Positions 27,254 through 35,841 of a stretch of DNA of 64,000 nucleotides are shown here, piece by piece. Below the pieces are notes generated by a model, which saw only the letters and a program-made list of their open reading frames with translations, was not told the DNA's origin and ran no database searches. The position numbers and the translations under genes were made by a program. The DNA comes from Marinobacter salarius (GTDB lineage Bacteria; Pseudomonadota; Gammaproteobacteria; Pseudomonadales; Oleiphilaceae): positions 4,154,001-4,218,000 of the forward strand of contig CP007152.1 of NCBI GenBank assembly GCA_000831005.1, written 5' to 3'. Positions within the stretch are counted from its first letter, which is position 1. Every line of letters starts with the position of its first letter.

Positions 27254-29304
27254 TCAGTTCCACCATTGCTCAGCTGTATGATAGTTCCGATCCATTTCCC
27301 GGGTCAGAGCCTGCATGTTTTCCGGCATATCATCGTCATCGTCCTCAACGGGTAACGGAAAACGAACCTTCCAGAGTTGACCGCCATCCAGAAGACAAAA
27401 TGCCTGACCTTTTGGCAGCGCAGTGATGTGACCGGGCTCGAGCATCGGGACCCGCAGCATCGAAATCCGGTCCTGGGTGCTTGAGGTAAAGTCGACGCTT
27501 GAGTCTGTGTCGGACGAGTCATTGGCACCAGAGACAGTCATAATCTGGGCAATTTCGACTTCAGGCAGTTGATTCGTCAGCAGCTCGGCCGTGTCCTTTT
27601 CCTTTACCCTAAGCATAATCAGGTTGTTGAAGTTGCCCTCAACCTGCCGTGCCTTGGCGACATTTCCGAGTCTAGCTTCGAGGTCCTGCCGAGACTGAGA
27701 ATAAGCAGTGATCTGCATACCCGATCCACCGGACTTGTTGACCATCGGCAGAAACTCATCTCCGATCAGGTCAGAGAATTCGTCGGCGTGAAGACAAACC
27801 TTTGGAAGTGAATTGGCCTGACCCTCAAGCATTCCGTGTTCAAAACCATGCTTGTAGATATGGCACAGGTGCTTACCAGGTCCGAGAACATGGAATTCCC
27901 CACTGCGGAGGAAACTTCCGTATCGCTCATGGCATCCAGCCCAACGTACACGATGCCTCGCTTCCGTATGATCTGGGTCCAGTCGAAAATGGGCCGCTCG
28001 TCGGTAACGTCGAAATAATCAGGGGCGAGCAGCTTCCCGATTTTGCCGGTCGTCAGCTTTTCGAGAAGCGGCAGAAGACTGGCCACGAGCTTGTCGAAGT
28101 AGGTTTTGTCGTACCGCAAGGCGGATAGAAGGCCGTGAAGTACCGGATCGCTGACGTGCAACTGTTCAACGTACTGCCTCAGGGCCTCTGTTCGGGGATT
28201 GGCGTGCTTTGCAAGTCGGGGGTTGGCCTTGTATTTCTTCTCGGCGTCGCCTGTCATCGCATTGATGTCCTCGATCCAGCCTTCTTCACCATTCCTGGGC
28301 AACCACCAGTCCATGTATTCGCAGAACAGCGGTTCAATGTCCGTCACGTACCGAAGAATGTTGTTGTAATCCGGACGCTGCCCCAGGCTTACCAATGCCC
28401 GGGCGACAATGTTAATGAAGCGCCATGCGAATTCTTTAAACGCGGCACTGTTACCCTCGGCTGAAAGCTGGCCAGAGATACGACCGGCGATCTCAGTGAT
28501 CCTCGAAAAATTTCCGACTGCGTTGTAACGGGCGGAAGAGTCCGGAAACCCAAGGTGGAACATGTAGAAATCGTCTTCCCGCCCTGCCCTCTTGGCAGCC
28601 ATATACATTCGTGTGAGTAGTCCGGCGTCAGATTTTGGATCCAGCAGAATTACTGGCCCGTCGTTCCTGCGAATGTCCTGCTCGATCAGGATTTCAGCCA
28701 GCCGACTTTTACCGACTCGTGTGGTTCCCAGGCAAAGGGTGTGTCCCACCCGCTCTGACATCGCCAGCAATACCTGCTTTTCTTCAAGCTCGACGGCGTG
28801 GGTTACGGGATTGCCACCCACGGCCGGGTATGGGCGAACAGGATTCAGAGGGTGATCTTTACTGGTCAGATCTGCGATCCATTGGAGCTTCGACCCTTCC
28901 AGTTTGCGCTCCAGCTCACGCGCGAAGTTGTTTATCCGGGACGGACGGATGTACTTGGCTGAGATGGGCGCCATGGTGTCCTTCAAACGCTGGGTATGCG
29001 TCTGGGTCCAGCGAAACCCTTGTCCGAGGTAAAGGTGATTCTTGAAACAGGGGATCTGGTCAGAAGACATGGCGAAACGCGGCAACCGCCTCAGGTTTCG
29101 CTGATACTTGATGACGCTGGACCCCTGGTAAAAGCGATAGAGTCCAAAGACAACCAGAATGACAGCAGAAGTGTAGGCGACACTCGGAGTCATCATCAGT
29201 AATGAGGGGGCGGCCAGGCAAATGCCGGCCGCACATACGCTGACTGTTCCGGAATAGAATTCAACCGGCGGGCGAAGCAAAGCCTCGAGCGTCTGGGTGG
29301 CCAT
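27254..29304 (-). CDS. traD: Conjugative coupling factor TraD (SXT/TOL-type, TIGR03743), frameshifted
   Basis: Frames 29304-27766 and 27832-27254 join into about 680 residues. There are two N-terminal TM segments, then Walker A LGTTRVGKSRLAEIL near residue 198 and, after the frameshift near 27770-27830, Walker B KVCLHADEFSDLIGDEF followed by TAYSQSRQDLEARLG, all typical of VirD4/TraD coupling ATPases. It links the relaxosome to the channel. Its ATG overlaps the upstream stop (TGATG). The frameshift falls between the two ATPase motifs, so if real it would abolish transfer. Confidence 0.85.
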
Positions 29305-29867
29305 CAGCGCATCACTCCATTCTTATCAACAAAGAACGGGTAGTGCCGCAGGTTGATGGCTTTTGCCATCTGCTCGCCATTGGTCGCCTGTAGCAAGATT
29401 CCCTCACCTGCCACGGACTGCAAATGATTCATCTCTTCGACAGTCGCTACGTTCACCACCAAGCCAATGGCCCGCTTCTCTTTCAGGAAACGCCGGTTCT
29501 GTTTGAGCCAGTTAATGGAAACGGAGTCGTAACCGATAATGAACATGGGCCGGCTCAGCATGTCATAACGAATCCCAGCGGCCTCTTGAGGACCGACCCT
29601 GCCCACAGTTAATGACGGTGACGAAACAGGGAGATTCGAGACCAAAAACCTTTTGCCTCGGCGTTCATCCTTCAGTTTCTGCAGTTGCTCTTTAAAATCG
29701 GAATCTGAAGGAAGGAATGGTTCTGCGGACTGGCCGCCAAAATCACCAATAACCTCGAGTTCATAGAATCCCTTGAGCTGCTCTTTCATGGTTCCAGCAT
29801 GGACCGGAAGAACAAGTGCTGAGGCCAACGCAATGCCTATTGCTGCTTTTTTCAGATATTGGCCCAT
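29304..29867 (-). CDS. TIGR03765-family ICE protein
   Basis: 187 residues from ATG 29867, with a signal peptide ending HAG. It contains the segments RFLVSNLPVSSPSLTVGRVGP and RPMFIIGYDSVSINWLKQNRRFLKEKRAIGLVVNV and ends PFFVDKNGVMR. All are characteristic of TIGR03765 (PFL_4695-like), always found just upstream of traD. It is predicted periplasmic, possibly a TraW/thioredoxin-like assembly factor by position, but the function is not established. It overlaps the transglycosylase end by 16 bases. Confidence 0.8.
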   Translation of the reverse strand: MGQYLKKAAIGIALASALVLPVHAGTMKEQLKGFYELEVIGDFGGQSAEPFLPSDSDFKEQLQKLKDERRGKRFLVSNLPVSSPSLTVGRVGPQEAAGIRYDMLSRPMFIIGYDSVSINWLKQNRRFLKEKRAIGLVVNVATVEEMNHLQSVAGEGILLQATNGEQMAKAINLRHYPFFVDKNGVMR

Positions 29868-30385
29868 AAGCGTATGACTCTCTCTCTGTATGCATTGGCG
29901 ATTTGTTTGTCTTTCGGGCGCTGCGCTGGCCGGTGATAGCAACCAATGGCCAGCTCCCATGATGAGCATTCCGGTCGTTCGAATTGTTCACGAAGATGTT
30001 GAGCCGCTGCCGTGAGATTCAGGTAGGGATCAAAAGCGTCCCAAAGTGAGCGGAACCTTTCTTTATGCCAGCGCCAGTTCATCTGCCCCAAGCCCACGTC
30101 AAAGTGGTAATCCCCCGCCTTGACCAGGCCGTCTGCAAACCGGAAAGCCGCTTCGCGTGTTTTGAAGAAGTGCGCCTTTCCACGATGGTTGATCGTCCAG
30201 GGCCAAGGCAGTGTTCGGTTTGCATGCTCAGTCCGAGTTCTGGACTCATTCAAAACTATGGCGAAGAAAAGTTTTGCCGGTACCTTCTGCTCCTGACTGA
30301 CCAACTGATACATCGGTGGAATTTGGGAGGCATGAACGTCCCCCCACAAACCGGCACCGATCAGAAACGCCAAAAGGTATTTCAC
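29852..30385 (-). CDS. Lytic transglycosylase (SLT domain) of the transfer system
   Basis: 177 residues from GTG 30385 (VKYLLAFLIGAGLWGDVHA signal peptide) with a GAGGG site upstream; the frame is open further upstream into the preceding gene. SLT-fold elements are visible: the catalytic-Glu region AKLFFAIVLNESRT, the HFDVGLGQMNW motif and the AFDPYLNLTAAAQHL segment. It hydrolyses peptidoglycan locally so the channel can cross the wall (VirB1-like). It lies between TIGR03759 and TIGR03765, as in PFGI-1. Confidence 0.85.
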   Translation of the reverse strand: MKYLLAFLIGAGLWGDVHASQIPPMYQLVSQEQKVPAKLFFAIVLNESRTRTEHANRTLPWPWTINHRGKAHFFKTREAAFRFADGLVKAGDYHFDVGLGQMNWRWHKERFRSLWDAFDPYLNLTAAAQHLREQFERPECSSWELAIGCYHRPAQRPKDKQIANAYRERVIRLWANI

Positions 30386-30395
30386 CGCCCTACCC

Positions 30396-31177
30396 TCACT
30401 CGCCGTATTCGGTGATGTCGCCCGATGCGACATTGAAGGTTCGAACCGCAGGGAGGTTGTCGAGATCAACGCCAAACTCTTCAGCCTTCCCAGACTCGAA
30501 GTTGAGCGTGACTTTCCGCGCTCGGACAATTTCCGGATCGATCTTCATGTGGCGTGCCCACTTGGAAATGGACTCCGCTGAAGCACCATCATTGAAAAAA
30601 ATGTCCAGACGAGAGTTTCGAGACACAGATTTTCTGACTTCGCTGACCAGGTCTTCGCAATCTTCGAGGCAGAAGTCGTTTACAAACAGAGCAACGTGAG
30701 TCGTGGTCGCGTTGTACTTCTCATTCCACTCCTGCTCCCAATGAGGAGCATCAATCACGACGGGGTTTTCGCCGAACAAGTCCTTGGCCGCTTTCATGCG
30801 TTCCACTTCGAAGCTAATTCCAGTTCCATGCGCCGAGATTCGACCTTCATCCAGATCATGGCGTAGCGTTCACGCTCAGCAGGGTCCGTCTCGGAAACGC
30901 CGAGAGCCGTGAGTGGATCGAGTCCCGGAGACCAAATGCCTCGCGGACCCGACATGATCTTTTTGTACTTGATCCAGTCAGACTCTTTGAGCATCCACTG
31001 CTTAGCCAGAGACCGTTCTTCATCCGTCAGTTGCATGCCGGACTTCTGATCGAGACTCGATTGCGCCTGAGAGGAAACATTCCCCATCGAGCGCGTGTCT
31101 GTCGGAGTCTGTGCTATCGCAATGTCAGCCGTTACTACGCTGACCAGAAGAGAAGCCAAGAGGGTTTTGCGAATCAT
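30396..31177 (-). CDS. TIGR03759-family ICE protein, frameshifted
   Basis: Frames 31177-30794 and 30806-30396 join into about 260 residues. The first has a signal peptide (SLLVSVVTADIAIAQ) and the family segment DEERSLAKQWMLKESDWIKYKKIMSGPRGIWSPGLDPLTALGV. The second carries a thioredoxin-like domain (HVALFVNDFCLEDCEDLVSEV, with C-x-x-x-C rather than CxxC) as in TIGR03759 (PFL_4693-like). The frameshift lies near 30794-30806. Function unknown; probably a periplasmic assembly protein. Confidence 0.75.
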
Positions 31178-31242
31178 GAATTACCCCTCGCAATCGACCA
31201 TGACTGTCGAGACTTCCCGTCCTTCCGTTGATCGGGGCTGAC

Positions 31243-31494
31243 TCAGTCGGCGACCAGGACCGGCTGATCGCAGCCCTCTACTTTCACCGGTTCCGATGAA
31301 AGATTCGAAATGTAGTAACCACTATCTGTTGGAATGAAAATGCCCCGGGCAAAACTCGTGCTCTCGGAAGCAACCTCAGAAACGTTTTCGGCTTGTGGTG
31401 CTGTGTCCTCATGCATTTGCTGATCAGCAGCGTTGAAATACATTCCGCCTCCAACAGCCACAACAAAAAGACCTGCCAATGTGATTGGTTCCAT
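31243..31494 (-). CDS. Small single-pass membrane protein in the PilL operon
   Basis: 83 residues: an N-terminal TM helix (ITLAGLFVVAVGGGMYF), an acidic linker and a C-terminal beta-like tail (GIFIPTDSGYYISNLSSEPVKVEG). It lies 17 bases downstream of the coiled-coil gene on the same strand. I recognise no family. Most of it should sit in the periplasm. Confidence 0.55.
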   Translation of the reverse strand: MEPITLAGLFVVAVGGGMYFNAADQQMHEDTAPQAENVSEVASESTSFARGIFIPTDSGYYISNLSSEPVKVEGCDQPVLVAD

Positions 31495-31511
31495 CTCTTA
31501 ACCCTCCACGC

Positions 31512-32453
31512 TCAGGCGTCGAACTTCGAGCCGGCTTTGAAAACCGCCTCACCATTCACGGCACCCTGAAGTTTCCATCCTCGGTAGTAATCACCGACTT
31601 TGAGGGGAACCCAACCACCTGATGAGTCCTGTAGAACGACGTAGGGCTCAACACCCCACATGTCGATACTGGCAACCGTGGCACCCTCCAGTGTCTGGAC
31701 TTCTGCAACTGGCTGAGGCGCTGGCGCCGGTACGGTTTTAACGACAGTCCGTGCCGGTCGCTCACTGAGGGTTTTGACTTTCTTGCTGACGACATCGATA
31801 TCGAGGCGGTGCTCATCAAGGATTCCCCGATGGTCTCCTAACGTGGTCCTGATAGCACCCAGTTCATTTTGGATGCTGTCCAGCTTGGTAGACATGGTTG
31901 CCAGGTCTGACCGGAATTGTTCAATGTCGGAGATGCGAGCGGTATTTGCAGAAACAGCAGACTGTGTCTGTGCAAGACTCTGAGTGATCTCGCTGTCCTG
32001 AGTTACCAGATCCGAGATGGATTCCTGCAGGCCGAAAACCGTTTGCCGGATCTGACTGTCGCTATCGAGCTGCTTAAAGCCGATCACTCCCGCAACGCTG
32101 AGCGCCAGTAGCGAAATGACCAAGGCTGAGCCACTCAGCAATTTCCCACCACCTCCTGAAGTTTTAGGTGCTTTCTTTTTGGAGGTTTTGGCCTTTACGG
32201 GGATTGGTTCTGGCTCAACTTTGGATTCGCTCTTTGAGCTGACGGCTTCCCGAGACTCAGCCACCGGAAGATCCAGATCGAAATTCTCCGGTTCATCCTC
32301 GGATTGTTCGGGGCCGGCATCACGAAACTCGCTTGTCGCGACTCCAGCTTCCTCGAATGCGTCATGAGCCTCGGGCAATGCTACTTGCTCAGGCTCCCTG
32401 TTCTTGGCGGCCGGTGAAATACTCTGCACGATACCCTTTTGCAGTTTGCTCAT
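31512..32453 (-). CDS. Bitopic membrane protein with acidic N-terminus and coiled coil, unknown function
   Basis: 313 residues. Residues about 1-105 are acidic and disordered and end in a Lys-rich patch (KAKTSKKKAPK). A TM helix follows (LLSGSALVISLLALSVAGVIGF, about 105-127). A long coiled coil covers about 130-240, including STKLDSIQNELGAIRTTLG. After a Pro/Ala linker comes a small C-terminal domain (SIDMWGVEPYVVLQDSSGGWVPLKVGDYYRGWKL). It overlaps the PilL-like gene by 4 bases. The C-terminal domain resembles PilP-like or assembly-accessory domains of type IV pilus and transfer operons. Not assigned. Confidence 0.6.
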   Translation of the reverse strand: MSKLQKGIVQSISPAAKNREPEQVALPEAHDAFEEAGVATSEFRDAGPEQSEDEPENFDLDLPVAESREAVSSKSESKVEPEPIPVKAKTSKKKAPKTSGGGGKLLSGSALVISLLALSVAGVIGFKQLDSDSQIRQTVFGLQESISDLVTQDSEITQSLAQTQSAVSANTARISDIEQFRSDLATMSTKLDSIQNELGAIRTTLGDHRGILDEHRLDIDVVSKKVKTLSERPARTVVKTVPAPAPQPVAEVQTLEGATVASIDMWGVEPYVVLQDSSGGWVPLKVGDYYRGWKLQGAVNGEAVFKAGSKFDA

Positions 32454-32902
32454 GACTTGCCTCCCAGCTTTTCAGACAGCTCAAAGGCAACCTTGCGATG
32501 AACAGGATCTACGATCAGCTCGAAGGCTTCGCCGGAAAGGGTGTTCAAAGCGCGGTCCAAGGTCATCGGCCCAATAGTTCGATGAATGGCTGGGAGAGGA
32601 AGATCGAGGAGCACCTTAGCCTCTTCACTTAGTACAGAGGCATCTGCCAAAACGTAGCCTGAGCGTGCCAGGAGAAATTCAACGGTTTGTCCTACGGAAT
32701 TGATTGATTGAGGAACCCGAGTGCGAATAACCACCTTCAAGGGATTCAGCTGATCAACTGGCGGAATATTTTGAACAAACGAATACCGGCCAGTTTGCAC
32801 CCGCTCCACTTGTTCACGTTCTGCCTGGTCAGTAGGAATGACTGATTCTGCGTATGCTGAGACAGAGAGGCAGCACAGCAAAGCAAGGGGTAAAACTTTC
32901 AT
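32450..32902 (-). CDS. PilL-N / TIGR03748-family ICE protein, first gene of the proximal transfer operon
   Basis: 150 residues with a signal peptide ending AYA. The mature part has the segment RYSFVQNIPPVDQLNPLKVVIRTRVPQSINSVGQTVEFLLARSGYVLAD, closely matching the TIGR03748/PilL N-terminal domain of PFGI-1-class islands, and a secretin-N-like region (IGPMTLDRALNTLSGEAFELIVDPVHRKVAF). A 26-bp palindrome lies 64 bases upstream, and the gene heads the unit that ends at 26.5 kb. Normally PilL-N is part of a pil or T4SS operon on such islands. Confidence 0.75.
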   Translation of the reverse strand: MKVLPLALLCCLSVSAYAESVIPTDQAEREQVERVQTGRYSFVQNIPPVDQLNPLKVVIRTRVPQSINSVGQTVEFLLARSGYVLADASVLSEEAKVLLDLPLPAIHRTIGPMTLDRALNTLSGEAFELIVDPVHRKVAFELSEKLGGKS

Positions 32903-32965
32903 GGCAAAAACCTCTGAATAGAATTCAGGGGTAGCCTATGGGGTTTCCCTATTGAATTGCGGTTT

Positions 32966-32991
32966 AAAAGGTCACGGGTCGATGACCGTTT
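32966..32991. promoter_or_regulatory. 26-bp palindromic operator upstream of the PilL operon
   Basis: Left arm AAAAGGTCAC (32966-32975) is identical to the site at 26309, followed by a 6-nt spacer and right arm ATGACCGTTT (32982-32991), which matches GTGACCTTTT at 8 of 10 positions. It lies 64 bases upstream of the TIGR03748 gene. Confidence 0.65.
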
Positions 32992-33012
32992 ATTCTTGCC
33001 CTCTGCAGAAAA

Positions 33013-33037
33013 GAAAAAAGCACCCCAGTGGGTGCTT
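33013..33037 (-). terminator. Rho-independent terminator on the minus strand
   Basis: AAGCACCC (33018-33025) and GGGTGCTT (33030-33037) form a perfect 8-bp stem with a 4-nt loop. On the minus strand the stem is followed by TTTTTTC. It probably ends transcription from the 35.5-33.5 kb operon just before the PilL operator. Confidence 0.75.
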
Positions 33038-33457
33038 CGCTGTATTCGAGGCCGGGTATAGCGAAACCCGATTTTGAGGCTGATCCGGAAATGGGGCGGT
33101 GGGATCGTTGTTCCCCCAATATTTTCGTGCGTGCTTGTAGCGATCGCACGGCATGGCTAAAAACCACACAAAAGCCACTCGTCTGGCGTCCTATCATCAC
33201 TGCAAGATTTGCTTGCCGGCTAACCGAGTCATTAACACAGATGAAGCTAGGCCGTGAACGCTAACCGGAATGCCCTGGAATTATCCAAGGCATTCGGGAT
33301 AGCGAACGCGGTCCAAGGTTGGCAAAGAGGAATCTTTACCTGGTCAGCTCACAGTTTCTGAATTGAGGAGTAGAGATTAGCAAAGGGGAAAACTTTGCAG
33401 CTGAGCCCGGGGGCTTGGTGATGTTTGAATTCTTGCAGGTCGCCGAGTATTTCGCAA
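33038..33457. other. Gene-free stretch with one hairpin
   Basis: About 420 bases without a convincing gene. The plus-strand frame 33028-33264 has no ribosome site and no recognisable sequence. GAATGCC (33268-33274) and GGCATTC (33289-33295) form a hairpin with an inner TGGA/TCCA pairing but no T run. Otherwise nothing is seen. Confidence 0.4.
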
Positions 33458-33892
33458 CTAGAACTCTGCCGCCCTCAAATCGACCAGTTCTGATTCCGAT
33501 TGCTCGATCGCATCAATAAAGCCTTTCAAGAGTCGGAGGTTTGCATTCAGGTAGATCAATTCCTCTTCGATGTCTTTGAGGTGTAGCACCTGGTTCGGAT
33601 CGAAGACCTTGAGATAGTCCGTCACGGTCTTAGCATGAAGGCGAACGTATTTCCGGTCTCGCTTGGATGACCGAAATCGCCAGAAATATTTGGTAGTGGT
33701 TCCATCCGATCTACCAGCAATAGTCAGCTCGAAATCCTCCCCGAAATTTGAAATCAAATCGTCCCTGAGTTCAGCAGCTCTGGCATCGAGCCGATCGCGA
33801 AATCGTTCGATATCCTTGCGGTACAAGTTTCGCCTCGCGCCCTCATTATCCTTAAAAGGTATTAGTAAATTTATATTTAAAGGGATAGTCAC
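33458..33892 (-). CDS. Conserved-looking hypothetical protein of the accessory operon
   Basis: 144 residues, mostly helical and charged (RRNLYRKDIERFRDRLDARAAELRDDLISNF..., DIEEELIYLNANLRLLKGFIDAIEQ), with a basic strand segment TKYFWRFRSSKRDRKYVRLH that could contact nucleic acid. It is the last gene of the unit DUF2857-TIGR03761-this gene. PFGI-1-class islands often have a DUF3158-like protein here, but I cannot confirm that identity. Confidence 0.5.
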   Translation of the reverse strand: MTIPLNINLLIPFKDNEGARRNLYRKDIERFRDRLDARAAELRDDLISNFGEDFELTIAGRSDGTTTKYFWRFRSSKRDRKYVRLHAKTVTDYLKVFDPNQVLHLKDIEEELIYLNANLRLLKGFIDAIEQSESELVDLRAAEF

Positions 33893-34049
33893 CGAAATTC
33901 CTCTCCTGATCCAAGCACTGATAATCGGTTCTGATCCAGCACTATTGCTGGTTTCGATCCAAGTTTCGGCCGGTTATGATCCATACGTGAAACAAAAAAA
34001 GGGCGCGACCTGAGGCACCCAATGATGTCGCCTAACACTCCCCGGGAAA

Positions 34050-34853
34050 TCAGGCTTCTGTTTCCGCCTCTGCTTTTGCCAGCACACTGTCCAATTTGGA
34101 TTCCAACTCTGCGTTCACCTGATTTGACGAACCGGTCTTTTTCTCTGATTTTGAAAGATCGGCGCCCAGAGTATTCAGTCGCGTTTGTGGAAGAGATGGT
34201 GCGTTAGGCGATCTAGTTGTGCCTTCCAAATAACCCTGCTCCAATTCACCCATGAGCTCTTTTGCTTTCTGAGCTCGCTGATTATTGGCCGCCATGTCGT
34301 CGCGGCTGACCCCGGTGTGTCGGTACTTGTAAACCAGGTGCAGAACTCCTCTGACACGTTTCTCTACTCGAGCCAAAGTCTGAAACTTGGTTTTAGTCTC
34401 AATAAGGCCGATGTGACTAGCCAGCAAAATCTTCAGAACAATCTGATCCACCTTTAGGAGCTGGTAAACAAGCTGAAAACCGAGACGTGAAGCAAAACGG
34501 ACTGGAACTACCACAGGATTTTTCGAAGCCACATTTGGAAGCCTCATCGCTGATGGGACGTTTTCCTTGATGAACTCTTCGATATCAGCCAATTCAGCAT
34601 CGAGATCCTCCGACAAATGCTCAATGCCCTCTTCAATTTGAGCAAAGTGGAAGTCCGCGTAGGGATCGTCTTCTCGTATTGCCTGTTCGAGCGAACGTAC
34701 TCGTGAACAGAATCCAGGAAGCCCAAGAATGCCATGCTTCTTTTCAGTTTTTTCCCGACCTTGCCAAAGCCTTAGCGCAGGTCGTGTTGCCAATTCGATC
34801 TCAATGTCCTGTGTAGGAGCAATTGATGCCATTTTTGATGTTTTATCGGTCAT
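34050..34853 (-). CDS. TIGR03761-family ICE protein (PFL_4669-like, AcaB-related)
   Basis: 267 residues. Segments ALRLWQGREKTEKKHGILGLPGF, AIREDDPYADFHFAQIEEGIE, SRLGFQLVYQLLKVDQIVLKILLASHIGLI and YKYRHTGVSRDDM match the TIGR03761 pattern closely. The C-terminal 60 residues are polar and probably disordered. Family members accompany the replication/partition block of PFGI-1-class islands; related AcaB of IncC plasmids is a DNA-binding transcription activator. It follows the DUF2857 gene after 10 bases. Confidence 0.75.
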   Translation of the reverse strand: MTDKTSKMASIAPTQDIEIELATRPALRLWQGREKTEKKHGILGLPGFCSRVRSLEQAIREDDPYADFHFAQIEEGIEHLSEDLDAELADIEEFIKENVPSAMRLPNVASKNPVVVPVRFASRLGFQLVYQLLKVDQIVLKILLASHIGLIETKTKFQTLARVEKRVRGVLHLVYKYRHTGVSRDDMAANNQRAQKAKELMGELEQGYLEGTTRSPNAPSLPQTRLNTLGADLSKSEKKTGSSNQVNAELESKLDSVLAKAEAETEA

Positions 34854-34863
34854 TTTCTGCTCC

Positions 34864-35496
34864 TTAGAATGCGACTTGTAGGTTACGAGTTTGAACTGGA
34901 ATCGAGCCGTTGTTCTTTGACTGATTCATTACCTGCTCAATTTCTTTGATCTCCCGATAGATCATCGAAAGAGGCAGGTTCGTGCGGCGGGCGACCTCAA
35001 GTAGGCGGCGACGAATATCGGTAACCTCAATGAGATTCAGCCATTCTTCATAGATCCGGCATTGTTCTTCATGTGTTGGAACTACCAACCGTCCACGAAC
35101 AGTTGGAATACCCAAGATCCGTTTTCTGGTCGAGACGTGGGTTGTCCGCAACCCGAAGAATTCCTTCATGAGATTAAGACACGCTCCACGCATCAACATC
35201 TCATCAATCATCGCATGCTGTTCGGACTCGGAAGCCTCTACTTCGAGCAGCTTTGAAATCCTGGCTGCATTGATAGGAAACCAATCCTCCAGGGATTTCC
35301 CCATTGCACAGTAATTCGCTGCGACGCGTGTTATTTGGTCAGGTTTAAGGGATTCAAGAATTCTTAGGGAGTCGATGGACAAGCCAATGTCTTCGACGGA
35401 GTCGAAAAAGCCGACTCTGGCATTGCCTAAGGTCTTTACTAACAGTGCTGAGATGAATTGGGCGCTTTCATATCGGAAGTTTTCGCAGGCTGACAC
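34864..35496 (-). CDS. DUF2857-domain protein
   Basis: 210 residues. The C-terminal half contains LNLMKEFFGLRTTHVSTRKRILGIPTVRGRLVVPTHEEQCRIYEEW, the helix-turn-helix-like region conserved in DUF2857 proteins of PFGI-1-class elements, followed by helices resembling a second DNA-binding unit (RRRLLEVARRTNLPLSMIYREI). It is the first gene of the accessory operon, immediately downstream of palindromes at 35621-35751. It is probably a DNA-binding regulator; target unknown. Confidence 0.7.
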   Translation of the reverse strand: MSACENFRYESAQFISALLVKTLGNARVGFFDSVEDIGLSIDSLRILESLKPDQITRVAANYCAMGKSLEDWFPINAARISKLLEVEASESEQHAMIDEMLMRGACLNLMKEFFGLRTTHVSTRKRILGIPTVRGRLVVPTHEEQCRIYEEWLNLIEVTDIRRRLLEVARRTNLPLSMIYREIKEIEQVMNQSKNNGSIPVQTRNLQVAF

Positions 35497-35620
35497 AGCT
35501 TATTCTCCTTGCTGAACCTGGTTTATAGCCTGAGGCTGCCTGTGGCGCCTCTTTGCGGAACAACCCAGTCCGTACAATCCCTGCCCGTCCTGCGTCCACA
35601 CGTGTCCGTTAACACTTTGC

Positions 35621-35751
35621 TGTCTGAAATTTCAGACAATCATTTACAAAATGTAACTGTCTGTCAAATCTTTAGTCAGTAATTAGTGCAAAAAAATTTA
35701 TTTTGTCTGCAATTTCAGACGCAATACTTTATGCTGTAGTCATATGACTAC
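35621..35751. promoter_or_regulatory. Divergent control region with three palindromes
   Basis: TGTCTGAAATTTCAGACA (35621-35638) is a perfect 18-bp palindrome, and GTCTGCAATTTCAGAC (35705-35720) repeats it with one change. A different perfect palindrome, GTAGTCATATGACTAC, lies at 35736-35751. The stretch separates the minus-strand DUF2857 operon from the plus-strand ParB-like gene and is AT-rich. The rest of the 344-base gap holds no gene. Two copies of one site and one of another suggest two regulators acting on divergent promoters. Confidence 0.6.
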
Positions 35752-35841
35752 GGAACAATTCGAGCACGAATAACTTTTAGCAATCAACCATGCGCTTTCG
35801 CAGGCGACGGCATTGCACACCAAGATACTTGAGGTTAATGC

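Noticed and set aside
13094..32902. F-type or P-type (VirB) conjugation system
   Set aside because: The gene set and order (PilL-N, TIGR03759, SLT, TIGR03765, TraD, TIGR03747, RAQPRD, TIGR03758, TIGR03745 and so on) are specific to GI-type islands.
33028..33264. Plus-strand ORF of 78 codons
   Set aside because: It starts inside a terminator hairpin and has no ribosome site or recognisable sequence.
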